Source of the DNA: Clostridiaceae bacterium
GTDB lineage: Bacteria; Bacillota; Clostridia; Lachnospirales; Lachnospiraceae
NCBI GenBank assembly: GCA_910575795.1
Contig: CAJTGE010000026.1
Location: forward strand, 20,494-84,493
DNA length: 64,000 bases
Direction: 5' to 3'
The position numbers and the translations under genes are program-made. The notes below the pieces were generated by a model. It saw only the letters and a list, made by a program, of their open reading frames with translations, searched no databases and had not been told where the DNA came from. Below, one piece after another: positions 24,652 through 33,467 of this stretch; position 1 is the stretch's first letter; each line of letters opens with the position of its first letter.

Positions 24652-26016
24652 CTAATCGCACCCTTCTGCCGGCCGGTCCAGAGGCTCTTTCAGCCACCAC
24701 CATTTCAGCGCTATATTCACGATCACACAGGCTGCCGTGATTGCCAGATAAATCCCGATAAATTTCCAGTGATTCCCATTGAGAAGCATCATGGGGCCCA
24801 TGGACCAGGCAAACATTTCAATCGGCGTCGTAAACGGCGCGGCAAAGGCCGTATCGTTTAAGGTTTTGGACAGATTTTCTGGATCCACGATGCGCAGCAG
24901 GATAAATCCAATAGCAAATACCCCGGTCGAGTAGCCGAACACGAAGATCGAGCGCTCAAACCAGCTCCCCTTATTCATAGCAGCTCCAAAGAACATCAGC
25001 GTGAGCACAACAATCGAGATCCCGGCCAGCAAAAGCAGCGTCAGAGGAACCGCATATTTGACAATCACGGAAATCTTGATGGAAGCAATCCCGAAAAATA
25101 CCAGATAATCCGTGGCCGTTCCGGAAATACGGCTGATCACATTCTCATCTATATAGTTTCCCACTCCCACTTTTTTAAATACCAGGAACATGACAATGGC
25201 GATCAGGAAGGCCAGAAGATACGTCGGCAGATCCAGGCCGGTTGCGTTAAATATCCACCGGTAGAGCAAGAGCCCCGCCCCGGAGGCAACCAGCAGGATC
25301 GCCAGATGCCAGGCCAGCGGATCCAGAACCATGGACGAAATGCTCTCCTGTCCCATGGATTTCCGATCTTCATTTGGAATCAAACCGGTCCTCAGATCGC
25401 CGGAAATATACTGAAAGCTCTTAATATACTTCGTCCATCCCCGCTTTGTCCCCATCTTGATAAAGAAGAGCCCGCCGAAAATACCTGACAGGATTCCCAC
25501 TGTCGCGCAGGTCATGGCAATATCCATCGCGTCCGGATCCCCGAGCCTCGCAAAGGTAGATCCCACGGCGGCCGCTGTCCCATGTCCGCCGGAAAAACCG
25601 GCTGCCAGACAAAGGCCAAAGCCGTAATTGATGTTCGGAAACAATCTGGAAATCACCAGAATCCCGAACAGGGGAACCAGGCTGAACTGGATGGTCTGAG
25701 CCAGCACCTTATAAGAAAAATACGAGCCAATCCGCTCCACCTCGGCCTTAAAATCCGCCTTATTAAAGGAAAAGCCGTTGATGCCCACCGACGCAAAGAT
25801 CAGGATGATCAGCGCGCCCGCGTAGGATCCGATCGACTCCGAAAACGGCAGGACATTAAGCCCCTGGCTCCCCAGCGCCAGGGCCATGAAGCCTGCTATC
25901 ATGCTGGCCGGCACGAAGAACTTCTGTACCAGCTTTACCTTTGCCCGGATTAGCTGTCCTGCCATGATGAACAGGGAAGCAACCGCAAAATCGAGCAGAA
26001 AATCATTCACACTCAT
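24652..26016 (-). CDS. GltS-type sodium/glutamate symporter family protein
   Basis: About 454 residues with ten or more membrane helices in two inverted halves; GFSGGHGTAAAVGSTFARLG is the characteristic glycine-rich re-entrant loop of ESS-family symporters, and SMGPMMLLNGNHW matches the second half. The start MSVNDFLLDFAVASLFIMAG has AGGAGGG upstream; the 28 codons before it overlap ald and are not likely used. The gene follows ald by 13 bp, so import of glutamate (or another amino acid) is coupled to an alanine dehydrogenase-type enzyme under sigma-54 control. Confidence 0.88.
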   Translation of the reverse strand: MSVNDFLLDFAVASLFIMAGQLIRAKVKLVQKFFVPASMIAGFMALALGSQGLNVLPFSESIGSYAGALIILIFASVGINGFSFNKADFKAEVERIGSYFSYKVLAQTIQFSLVPLFGILVISRLFPNINYGFGLCLAAGFSGGHGTAAAVGSTFARLGDPDAMDIAMTCATVGILSGIFGGLFFIKMGTKRGWTKYIKSFQYISGDLRTGLIPNEDRKSMGQESISSMVLDPLAWHLAILLVASGAGLLLYRWIFNATGLDLPTYLLAFLIAIVMFLVFKKVGVGNYIDENVISRISGTATDYLVFFGIASIKISVIVKYAVPLTLLLLAGISIVVLTLMFFGAAMNKGSWFERSIFVFGYSTGVFAIGFILLRIVDPENLSKTLNDTAFAAPFTTPIEMFAWSMGPMMLLNGNHWKFIGIYLAITAACVIVNIALKWWWLKEPLDRPAEGCD

Positions 26017-26029
26017 AGAACCCTCCTGT

Positions 26030-27193
26030 TTACAGCTTGATAAACAAATCCGACCTGGTTCCCGTCGCCGCCGGCGCCGGATCCAGCTTCTGATCCGCAA
26101 TCTTTAGGATATCCTCCGGGCGGATCCACGGCCGCTTCTGAACTCCGCTCGTCTCCTCATGGGTCAGATATCCTTTGTAAGCCGTCAGGCTTCTTCTCAG
26201 AAAACCGTCCTTTACGCAGGCCGCCTCGATTCCGCTGTTCATGATGCTTCTGAAATGCGGAAGCACCGAAGCCGCATAGGCGATGGACGTGGACTGCGAA
26301 ATCGCGCCCGGGATATTGCTCACGCAGTAGTGGACAACCCCCTCCTCCACATAGCGCGGATTCTCGTGCGTCGTCTCGTGGAAGGTTTCAATCGCGCCGT
26401 AGTCGTTGCTGATATCTACGATGACAGAGCCCGGCTCCATGGAGCGCACCATCGCGCGGTCAATCATGTACTCCGAAGCATTCTTCGGCCATTTCACGCA
26501 GTTATACACCACATCCATCTCCGGGAGCAGCTTTGCGATGTTGTACCGGTTGGAAATCATGGTGTTGACCTCTTCATTAAACTGCTTTCCGATATCCCGG
26601 AGCGTTCCTATGTTGATATCCATGACCGTAACCCATGCGCCCAGGGCATGAAGCACGGACGCCGCCGCCTTTCCCACAACGCCGCCGCCGAGAACAAGGG
26701 CTTTGATACCCGGCGCGCCGCCAAGGCCGTTTACGAATTTTCCCTTTCCGCCGTTGATTGCTAAAAGCGATTCCAGGCCAAAGAGGGCGCCGGCCTTTCC
26801 CGCTGCCTCACAGTTGGGCGAACCGCAGCGGTGGGAATCCTCTGCGGTAAACGCGATGCATTTGCTGTCTAAGAGCGCCTGAACCTCCTCCGGATGCGCG
26901 GCGGGATGGATACACGTAAATATAATCTGGTTCTCCCGCAAAAGCCCATACTCGGAGGGCTCAATCTCTTTTACCTTGGCGACAAAATCACAGGCTGCGT
27001 AGATCTCCTCCATGGTATCCACAAGCTTTGCTCCCTCGGCCGCGTACGCCTCATCCGTAAATCCGGCGCCGGCACCGGCGCCCTTCTGCACATAGACTTC
27101 ATGGCCGTCTCCTGCAATCATGCTCACCTCCGCCGGCGTGGCAATCACACGGTACTCTCCCTGCTTAATGTCCTTTAATACCCCAAACTTCAT
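26030..27193 (-). CDS. Alanine dehydrogenase/PNT-family NAD-dependent enzyme
   Basis: A 387-residue member of the Ald/PntA family. N-terminal MKFGVLKDIKQGEYRVIATP (substrate Arg), AKVKEIEPSEY (catalytic Lys ~74) and CIHPAAHPEE (catalytic His ~95). The NAD-binding Rossmann fold is KALVLGGGVVGKAAASVLHA, followed by VTVMDIN. The C-terminal SNIPGAISQSTSIAYAASVL is close to the family's NMPGAVPRTST motif. It would convert pyruvate and ammonia to alanine or act on a related amino acid; some homologues are annotated lysine dehydrogenases, so the substrate is not certain. GGAGG favours the second of two nearby ATGs. Confidence 0.85.
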   Translation of the reverse strand: MKFGVLKDIKQGEYRVIATPAEVSMIAGDGHEVYVQKGAGAGAGFTDEAYAAEGAKLVDTMEEIYAACDFVAKVKEIEPSEYGLLRENQIIFTCIHPAAHPEEVQALLDSKCIAFTAEDSHRCGSPNCEAAGKAGALFGLESLLAINGGKGKFVNGLGGAPGIKALVLGGGVVGKAAASVLHALGAWVTVMDINIGTLRDIGKQFNEEVNTMISNRYNIAKLLPEMDVVYNCVKWPKNASEYMIDRAMVRSMEPGSVIVDISNDYGAIETFHETTHENPRYVEEGVVHYCVSNIPGAISQSTSIAYAASVLPHFRSIMNSGIEAACVKDGFLRRSLTAYKGYLTHEETSGVQKRPWIRPEDILKIADQKLDPAPAATGTRSDLFIKL

Positions 27194-27260
27194 CTTCATT
27201 TCCTCCAATCCTTCATTTTGTGTCCATACGGACCGTTTTATTTTATACACTTACATATAC

Positions 27261-27276
27261 AGCAAAAGTCATGCCA
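27261..27276 (-). promoter_or_regulatory. Sigma-54 (-24/-12) promoter for ald-gltS
   Basis: On the minus strand TGGCATGACTTTTGCT, matching the consensus TGGCAYG-N4-TTGCW at every defined position. It lies about 68 bases ahead of the ald ATG. The activator gene is three genes downstream. Confidence 0.85.
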
Positions 27277-27327
27277 AAAAAGAATTCGAGAAAATCCAAT
27301 AACTTCGCCAAAAAAACTGCTCATTTT

Positions 27328-27385
27328 TGGGCAAATTGTATGCTTATTAATGGGCATATTGTATCCAAAAATGGGCGTTAAAATT
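27328..27385. promoter_or_regulatory. Three phased direct repeats, probable activator (UAS) sites
   Basis: TGGGCAAATTGTAT (27328-27341), TGGGCATATTGTAT (27351-27364) and a weaker TGGGCGTTAAAATT (27372-27385), starting 23 and 21 bases apart, i.e. about two helical turns. They are 50-110 bp upstream of the -24/-12 promoter, the normal distance for enhancer-binding protein sites. Confidence 0.65.
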
Positions 27386-27389
27386 CTGT

Positions 27390-27414
27390 TAAAAATATGT
27401 TCAAAAGCTGATAT
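27390..27414 (+). promoter_or_regulatory. SigD (motility)-type promoter for the chemoreceptor
   Basis: TAAA, 14-base spacer, CTGATAT, against the Bacillus SigD pattern TAAA-N14-16-CCGATAT (one mismatch). It is about 100 bp ahead of the receptor's ATG. SigD control of chemoreceptors is the rule in motile Firmicutes. Confidence 0.5.
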
Positions 27415-27513
27415 ATTCTTACTTTTTTGCTATTATAATGTAGCATTGGCCATGTTGTCAGGGAAGAGCGGCCAATGTACTGCAAAAACTCTTATGAAAG
27501 GAAAAAAACGGCC

Positions 27514-29652
27514 ATGTCCAGTCAAGCCAAAATCAAAGCCTCTGGCACAAGTCTCAGCACAAAAATCATTTCAAAAATTGCTCTCATGATTGGAGCGATC
27601 TTTCTCGTAACGATTGCGGTCTCAAGCTCGCTGTCCGCCCGCTCCCAGCTTCAGATTACAAATGAGAAGCTGGTATCCGTCGCTTACGAAAACTCCTTTT
27701 TAATTGCAAATAATGTTGAAGCTTCCTATGCGAAGGCCGCCGCGTTTGCGGATTCCCTGCGCAATATTTCAGCCCTGGATCCTAAGGAACAGCGCGGTGC
27801 GATTGATAACGCCCTGGTCGGTATTTTAGAGGGAAATAAAAATTTTACAACGGTATTCGCCTATTTTGAGCAGAATACGGTCGCGGACGCCAACGGCGAT
27901 CCGTACAGCGTACATAGAAGGGATATTGCCTATGAGGCAGTCGCTTACCCGGATCCCGAGGGCTCCGGCTATCTCTTTGAAAAACATGAGGACGCCTTTG
28001 ACACCTACGAAAAAGCGTATTACCAGCAAATCAAGTCAACCGGCGAGCCCTATCTGATGGAGCCCTATGTATATGAGCTCATGGGTAAAGAGATCATGAT
28101 GATCAGCGTTATCGCCCCCATTCATGATACAGAGGGAAATTTTATGGGCGTGGCCGGTATGGATGTGGCCTTGGACGATTTGCAGTCCATGCGTTTTGCC
28201 GGCACGGGCTATGAGTCCGCCCATATGGTAGCGCTCGCAGAGGACGGAACGATCCTGGTAGATACCGCCAATCCGGCCGCTGTCGGGAAACCCGCCTCAG
28301 ACACCGGATATGCGATTATGAGTAAGGCGCAGGACAGCCTCAGCGGCATGCCGCCTTCTGAGAATGCCAACAGTTTATATGTCCTTGAAAATAACATCAC
28401 GAATTTCGCAACCAAAAACCGCGGAATTTCCGTGAGTGTTCCCCTGACGATGAGCGGAGGAAACCAGTGGATGCTGTATCTGTCCATTGACAAAGGAGAA
28501 TTTTACGGCCCCATTATCAGCGATATTGTTAAGCTCTCCCTGGCCATTATCGTATTTGGAATCCTGATGCTGTGTATCGTCTACTACATCATTAAAAAAT
28601 ACCTCTCTCCGATCCAGACCATCATGGACGGAGCCGCCAGGCTGGAAGCGGGTGATTTAAATATCCATATTGACGTGCGTTCCAGGGATGAGCTGGGACG
28701 GCTGGCGCAGGCGTTCAACCACATCAGCACAACCATGAACAACTACGTCCATGACATCTCCATACAGCTCTCTGAGATGGCGAATAATAATCTTGATATC
28801 AATATCACGCAGAAATATATCGGCGATTTTATTCCCATTCAGGACTCGATTGAGAAGATCTCATGCGCGCTGAATAACACCCTGCACCAGATCAACAGCT
28901 CGGCGGACGCGGTTGCCCAGAGGGCGGAAAGCATGTCTGTGGACGCGCACGGGCTCGCGAAAAGCGTTCTGGCAGAGGCGCAGGCGATTGAAGAGCTGAC
29001 CACCTCCATCGGAAGCCTGTCCAAAGACATGACGGCAAACGCTGACCATGCGCAAAAGGCGAATGAAACGGTGCTGAACGTGAAAGAGCAGATTGTGAGC
29101 AGCAATCATGAGATGAGCAATTTAGTCAGCGCGATGTCGGATATCAGGCAGTCCTCATCCGAGATCCAGAAGATCGTGGGCGCTATCCAGGGCATCGCGG
29201 ATCAGACGAATCTCCTCTCCCTGAACGCCTCTGTGGAAGCATCGAGAGCCGGGGAAGCCGGAAAAACCTTTGCCGTTGTAGCCAAGGAGATCCGCGACTT
29301 AGCCGCAAGGAGCGCGGACGCTGTCAAGCAGACAGAGGAGCTGATCCATGCCTCCCATCAGGCTGTCGAGCGGGGCATCCGGATCGCGGATGATACGGCC
29401 AAATCCCTCTCGCTCGTCGTTGAGGGGGCAAACGAGGTTTCCAGCTCTGTAGACCAGATCAACAGCGCCACGCAGGAGCAAAAGAAGGTTCTCGATCATC
29501 TGACAGACCATATCGATCTGATCAGCAATGCGATGCAGACCAACTCCGCGTCCGTCCAGGGAAGCGCCGGAACAAGCACGGAACTTCTGGGGCTCTCCAA
29601 GCGGCTCTATGAGCTTGTCAAAGGATTCCGCTTAAAGAATCCTCAGCGGTAA
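27514..29652 (+). CDS. Methyl-accepting chemotaxis protein (dCache sensor)
   Basis: About 712 residues. Membrane helix 1 (IALMIGAIFLVTIAVSSSLS), an extracellular ~300-residue double-Cache-type sensor (with YEKAYYQQIKSTGEPYLMEP, MISVIAPIHD and MGVAGMDVALDDLQS), membrane helix 2 (KLSLAIIVFGILMLCIVYYI), a HAMP domain (LSPIQTIMDGAARLEAGDLN), and the MCP signalling hairpin with DQTNLLSLNASVEASRAGEA and GKTFAVVAKEIRDLAARSAD. dCache receptors of this kind often bind amino acids. The start chosen (MSSQAKIKAS) has AAAGGAAAA upstream. A strong terminator follows. Confidence 0.93.
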   Translation: MSSQAKIKASGTSLSTKIISKIALMIGAIFLVTIAVSSSLSARSQLQITNEKLVSVAYENSFLIANNVEASYAKAAAFADSLRNISALDPKEQRGAIDNALVGILEGNKNFTTVFAYFEQNTVADANGDPYSVHRRDIAYEAVAYPDPEGSGYLFEKHEDAFDTYEKAYYQQIKSTGEPYLMEPYVYELMGKEIMMISVIAPIHDTEGNFMGVAGMDVALDDLQSMRFAGTGYESAHMVALAEDGTILVDTANPAAVGKPASDTGYAIMSKAQDSLSGMPPSENANSLYVLENNITNFATKNRGISVSVPLTMSGGNQWMLYLSIDKGEFYGPIISDIVKLSLAIIVFGILMLCIVYYIIKKYLSPIQTIMDGAARLEAGDLNIHIDVRSRDELGRLAQAFNHISTTMNNYVHDISIQLSEMANNNLDINITQKYIGDFIPIQDSIEKISCALNNTLHQINSSADAVAQRAESMSVDAHGLAKSVLAEAQAIEELTTSIGSLSKDMTANADHAQKANETVLNVKEQIVSSNHEMSNLVSAMSDIRQSSSEIQKIVGAIQGIADQTNLLSLNASVEASRAGEAGKTFAVVAKEIRDLAARSADAVKQTEELIHASHQAVERGIRIADDTAKSLSLVVEGANEVSSSVDQINSATQEQKKVLDHLTDHIDLISNAMQTNSASVQGSAGTSTELLGLSKRLYELVKGFRLKNPQR

Positions 29653-29674
29653 TCCGTAAAAACCCGCATTTAAA

Positions 29675-29720
29675 GCAGGCCCCCGAAAACCTCATTATAT
29701 GATGGTTTTCGGGGGCCTGC
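29675..29720. terminator. Bidirectional rho-independent terminator
   Basis: A perfect 17-bp stem (29675-29691 with 29704-29720) and a 12-base loop, AT-rich on both outer sides. It ends the chemoreceptor on the plus strand and the poly-gamma-glutamate-associated operon (stop at 29750) on the minus strand. Confidence 0.9.
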
Positions 29721-29749
29721 CCTTTGTTTTCCATTTATTATATTATCTG

Positions 29750-30412
29750 TTATTTCCCAAACAGGATCTTAAGCGGTTCTACTGCTCCCACCTGATTCTC
29801 TACAAAGGAAGCCGGGATGCTGTTGGCGGTCACAATCCCTTTCATCAGGCCGTCGGCATCGCCCTCTGATACGATAATGGCCGCATCCGCCGCCTGCAGG
29901 GCGTCCGGAACGAATTTGTCGGACAGGGTTCCGCGTCTCGCGCTTCCGCCGATATGCAGGGATATGATGGTCACGCCCTGCTCTTTTGCCTTTGCGATAA
30001 CCGCCTTCACGCGATCCAGCTCCTGATTCTCATCCACTCCGGCCGCGCCGAGCCCCTTGGAGCTTCCCCCAATGGCCAGCACCAGCGTTTTGTAGCCCTC
30101 CAGATCATCGGCCGTCATGGTCGCATTTAAATCGGTCTCAATCTCACACTTTTTCATCAAAGTCTGAACCACGTTCACGTCCGCGCTCTGGCCTACGCTG
30201 GTCAGGATAATCGGCCCCTCTGCAATGGCCTCTGTGATCTCCAGCACATCGCCTGCCGCCGCGCCGTCTCCCTCCGGAGCCGGGGCCTTTTCCTGCTCCT
30301 GAGCCGCAGGGGCCGCCTGCGTCTCCGGGGCCTGGCTCCCGCCGCCGCATGCGGTCAGGGAAGCAGCCGCCATGGAAAGACATAATGCAATCACCGCTAA
30401 TTTCTTTTTCAT
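29750..30412 (-). CDS. Small lipoprotein (DUF6305-like), last gene of the gamma-glutamyl operon
   Basis: A 220-residue lipoprotein: signal MKKKLAVIALCLSMAAASLT with lipobox LTAC, a Glu/Ala/Pro-rich linker, and a globular Rossmann-like domain (GPIILTSVGQSADVNVVQTL, TLVLAIGGSSKGLGAAG, GVTIISLHIGGSARRGTLSD, PDALQAADAAIIVSEGD). From memory this resembles DUF6305, seen near poly-gamma-glutamate loci in other anaerobes; I could not check this. Position 68 bp after the gamma-glutamyltransferase suggests a surface role in handling gamma-glutamyl material. Confidence 0.75.
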   Translation of the reverse strand: MKKKLAVIALCLSMAAASLTACGGGSQAPETQAAPAAQEQEKAPAPEGDGAAAGDVLEITEAIAEGPIILTSVGQSADVNVVQTLMKKCEIETDLNATMTADDLEGYKTLVLAIGGSSKGLGAAGVDENQELDRVKAVIAKAKEQGVTIISLHIGGSARRGTLSDKFVPDALQAADAAIIVSEGDADGLMKGIVTANSIPASFVENQVGAVEPLKILFGK

Positions 30413-30479
30413 AATCCTTATCTCCTTTATTTATCGTTTCGCGCGCCCCGGCCGGAGCGCGGTTTCATGTTTGCTGTTA

Positions 30480-32324
30480 TTAATATCCCAGCGCCTTGCC
30501 GTCGCGTCTCGGGTCAGCCGCGCCAAACAGCGTGCCGTCCTCCAGATACATTACGCCCTGTACGCCTCCGAAGAAAATATCCCACTCGCCCTTGGCGGTT
30601 ACCGTGTGTCCCATTTCCTCCAGCGCTTTTGCGCTTTCCCCGCTTACTACGCCTTCTGCCGCCGTCTCATAGCACACGCCGTCATCGCTTCCGTTATCAA
30701 AAATACGCCCGCAGTTGATGGCCTCCTGCAAATTCATGTTGCTGTCGATTACGCGGGAAATAACCTGCGCAATCGTGGGGAAAATCCTCACACCGCCCGG
30801 CGTGCCCAGCGTCATAAACGGCGAGCCGTCCTCTTTGAGGACTACGGTCGGGCTCATAGAGGATAACGGATGCTTTCCGCCCTCTACACAGTTTACAGAT
30901 TCCGGATCCGTAGAGAAATCATGCATCTGATCATTCAGGATAAATCCGTATCCCGGCACTGCAATCGCGCTTCCAAAGAAACACTCGATTGTCTGCGTAA
31001 CCGTTACAATATTTCCGTCCTTGTCAGCCACAGAGAAGGAAGTGGTCGAATTTCCCTCATACTGCTTCGGATCTCCCTTTTCCCATTTCTGGCTCTCATC
31101 CGTAATCTTGTCAGCAATCGTTTTCGCATAATCCTTGCTGGTCAGTCCGTCTAAGGGAACGCCTTCAATAAAGTCCGTATCACCCATATAAGCGGCCCGA
31201 TCCGCAAACGCCGCCTTAAACGCCTCAGAGAACAGATGTACATATTCCGCGGAGTTTACCTCCATGGCCGATATGTCGTAATTTTCCAGCACATTTAAGA
31301 TTTCGATTAAATGTGTTCCTCCAGAGGACGGAGGCGGGCAGGATATAATCTTGTAACCGCGGTATGTGGAGCTGACAGGTTCACGCAGATTAACCTTATA
31401 TGCTGTCAGATCTTCCGTTGTCATAACGCCGTCATATTTTTTAACCGCTTCAATGAGCGCGTCCGCTACCTCGCCCTTGTAAAATGCGTCTGCGCCATTA
31501 TCCGCTATCATCTGAAGCGTCTTTGCCAGATCCGGATTAGTGAATATATCTCCGGTCTGATAGCCCAGCCCATCCTCGCGCAGATAATAGCTCCCCAGAT
31601 CCGGATAGTCGCCTACCATATCGCCGTAATGATCCGTGATTGCGCTGGACTGGTAATTACTTACCACATAGCCCTGCGTCGCCAGATCAATCGCCGGCTG
31701 CATGACCTGCTGGCGTGAAACATTTCCTGAACCGAAATGTTCAAGGGCGTATTCCATACCTGCGACCTCTCCCGGAACACCGACTGCCAGTCCGCCCCTG
31801 CTGTTCGCCAGTCCGTTATTTTTCACCTCGCCGTTCTCGTCCAGCCATGTATAGGCATCCTGCGCTGCGGGCGCCACCTCGCGGTAATCGATAAAGCTGT
31901 CCTCGCCATCCGCTGTATGTACCAGCATAAAACCGCCGCCGCCGATACCGGATGCCTGCGGCTCCACAACGCCTAACGCATAGGACACCGCAATCGCCGC
32001 GTCCACTGCGTTTCCGCCCTGCTCCAGCACCGCAAGGCCGGCCTGGGAGGCATATACATTCGCAGAGGTCACAACGCCGTTTGAACCGCTCCCCTCACGG
32101 TCGCCGCGCTTCGTGTTCCCGTCCTCGTCCACCGGGGACCACACCTGTTCAACCGGTGTCAGCCCGTCATCCTGCTCTGACTCTGTTTCCGCTGCTTCCG
32201 TCTGTACAGCCTCTGTCGCCGCAACTGTCTCAGGCGCGGCGCTCTCCGGCTGCGACGGACTCCCGCACGCGGTCAGCGGCAGCGTCATCGCAAGCGCAAG
32301 AAGCTTCTTCATGTTCTTTTTCAT
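30480..32324 (-). CDS. ggt: Gamma-glutamyltransferase (lipoprotein)
   Basis: A 614-residue extracellular enzyme that hydrolyses or transfers gamma-glutamyl groups. N-terminal lipobox (LPLTACGSP), then GVVTSANVYASQAGLAVLEQ, GGNAVDAAIAVSYALGVVEP and GIGGGGFMLVH of the large subunit. The autocatalytic cleavage site and nucleophile Thr are in NSTTSFSVADKDGNIV (about residue 425), followed by NDQMHDFS and GGVRIFPTIAQV in the small subunit. In this cluster the likely substrate is poly-gamma-glutamate or short gamma-glutamyl peptides, though glutathione or gamma-glutamyl amino acids from the gut are equally possible. Confidence 0.95.
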   Translation of the reverse strand: MKKNMKKLLALAMTLPLTACGSPSQPESAAPETVAATEAVQTEAAETESEQDDGLTPVEQVWSPVDEDGNTKRGDREGSGSNGVVTSANVYASQAGLAVLEQGGNAVDAAIAVSYALGVVEPQASGIGGGGFMLVHTADGEDSFIDYREVAPAAQDAYTWLDENGEVKNNGLANSRGGLAVGVPGEVAGMEYALEHFGSGNVSRQQVMQPAIDLATQGYVVSNYQSSAITDHYGDMVGDYPDLGSYYLREDGLGYQTGDIFTNPDLAKTLQMIADNGADAFYKGEVADALIEAVKKYDGVMTTEDLTAYKVNLREPVSSTYRGYKIISCPPPSSGGTHLIEILNVLENYDISAMEVNSAEYVHLFSEAFKAAFADRAAYMGDTDFIEGVPLDGLTSKDYAKTIADKITDESQKWEKGDPKQYEGNSTTSFSVADKDGNIVTVTQTIECFFGSAIAVPGYGFILNDQMHDFSTDPESVNCVEGGKHPLSSMSPTVVLKEDGSPFMTLGTPGGVRIFPTIAQVISRVIDSNMNLQEAINCGRIFDNGSDDGVCYETAAEGVVSGESAKALEEMGHTVTAKGEWDIFFGGVQGVMYLEDGTLFGAADPRRDGKALGY

Positions 32325-32357
32325 GTCAATTCCTCCTTAAAATATATATTACACCCT

Positions 32358-33125
32358 TCAATCGCCCGCCAGCCCGTAATATCTCATCACAAGCCCTGCG
32401 ATCTCCAGATGATTCCTCACCCTGATATCCAGCTCGTCCTCCCGGAATGTCTCAACTGTGATCACCGGAATCCCCAGCTCGTCCGACACAGTCCGGTTGA
32501 TGCTTCCCGGCGGTGGAGAGCCGTAAAGCGTAAAAGCCCCGGAACATATCTCCCCCCCGGCTGATTTGGTAAGAATCTCCAGGATCAGATCGCCGATCCC
32601 GTCAATCGACCGGCAGATCAGCGAATTCCCAAGAGCGTCCCTGTTCTGCGTCCCCGGCCTCGCCTCGTGCAGATCCAGCGCCAGATCCGGCTTTTTATCG
32701 CGGATATCCGAATAAATAGCCCACGCGATCCGCTGTGCATCGCACCCGTCCGGATCGCCGGGAAAATTCCGGTTCAAATCCCGATCCTCCCTGGTATTCC
32801 TCTGATCCTTCCCGGCCCCGTAGCGGTTTGCAGGACTGACGATGTAAACCGTCCCGGCCGAAATCTCCATATCCTTGAGAATCTCTCCGGCCATCCACCC
32901 CGCCTTCTCATCGCCGTGGATTCCTCCCACAATATAAAGCGTCCCGCCGCTGTCCTGATCCACTCCCTCAATCCGGACTGCCGCAAGCTCCAGCCCGGTT
33001 CCCTCAAGAAGCCGGTACTCGCTGCGGCGCGCCTCCTCCTCCTTCGTCCCTGCGTCCCGCACATATCCGCAAGCCGCGGCGAAAAACGTCAGGCAGAGAG
33101 CTATGGCCCATATCTGTATTCTCAT
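32358..33125 (-). CDS. Succinylglutamate desuccinylase/aspartoacylase-family zinc hydrolase (lipoprotein)
   Basis: A 255-residue lipoprotein (signal ending FFAAAC). Zinc site of the AstE/AspA (M14-like) fold: YIVGGIHGDEKAGWMA (His, Glu about residues 70-73), a later NRNFPGD (substrate Asn-Arg) and LALDLHEARPG (His about 153). C-terminal PVITVETFR includes the likely catalytic Glu. The fold is shared with gamma-PGA hydrolases and metallocarboxypeptidases, so trimming of gamma-glutamyl chains outside the cell is a fair inference. It starts the ggt-DUF6305 operon behind a promoter at 33200-33228. Confidence 0.85.
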   Translation of the reverse strand: MRIQIWAIALCLTFFAAACGYVRDAGTKEEEARRSEYRLLEGTGLELAAVRIEGVDQDSGGTLYIVGGIHGDEKAGWMAGEILKDMEISAGTVYIVSPANRYGAGKDQRNTREDRDLNRNFPGDPDGCDAQRIAWAIYSDIRDKKPDLALDLHEARPGTQNRDALGNSLICRSIDGIGDLILEILTKSAGGEICSGAFTLYGSPPPGSINRTVSDELGIPVITVETFREDELDIRVRNHLEIAGLVMRYYGLAGD

Positions 33126-33199
33126 ATTAACCGCCTTATTTTACAGACGTTCTGACGTCTTTGGCAAATGACATTACAACCTGAATTCTTATTATCCTC

Positions 33200-33228
33200 A
33201 TCATAAACAATTTCAATTGTCCTGTCTA
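33200..33228 (-). promoter_or_regulatory. SigA-type promoter of the AspA-like/ggt operon
   Basis: Minus strand: TAGACA, 17-base spacer, TATGAT, with an A-rich tract (GAAAAATGAGAAAAAA) directly upstream. The spacer holds an inverted repeat (AACAATT/AATTGT). The permease operon promoter at 36206-36234 has the same -35, -10, spacing and A-rich tract. Elsewhere in 33126-33467 are a 14-bp palindrome AAAAGCCGGCTTTT (33328-33341) and a GTAAC-type hairpin. Confidence 0.75.
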
Positions 33229-33267
33229 TTTTTTCTCATTTTTCCCGAAGGCAATGTTGCCGTTCAG

Positions 33268-33296
33268 GTAACAGTTCTGACAACCTGAATTGTTAC
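33268..33296. repeat. GTAACAGTTCWG palindrome (family copy)
   Basis: GTAACAGTTCTG (33268-33279) faces CTGAATTGTTAC (33285-33296), with two mismatches in a 12-bp stem. Related palindromes lie at 36096, 41404 and 55052. Confidence 0.65.
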
Positions 33297-33467
33297 TATT
33301 GGCCCGCACACGATCCATCCCCCTCCAAAAAGCCGGCTTTTACAAAGCACACGCAAAGAATCCCCTTCCCCAAAGGTCTGTAAGACATACCTCCGAAGAA
33401 CGGGATCCCCTGCTTATGTAAATATATTGGAAACGAAACGTGTATTATTCTGTAACAGGCAGGCTCT

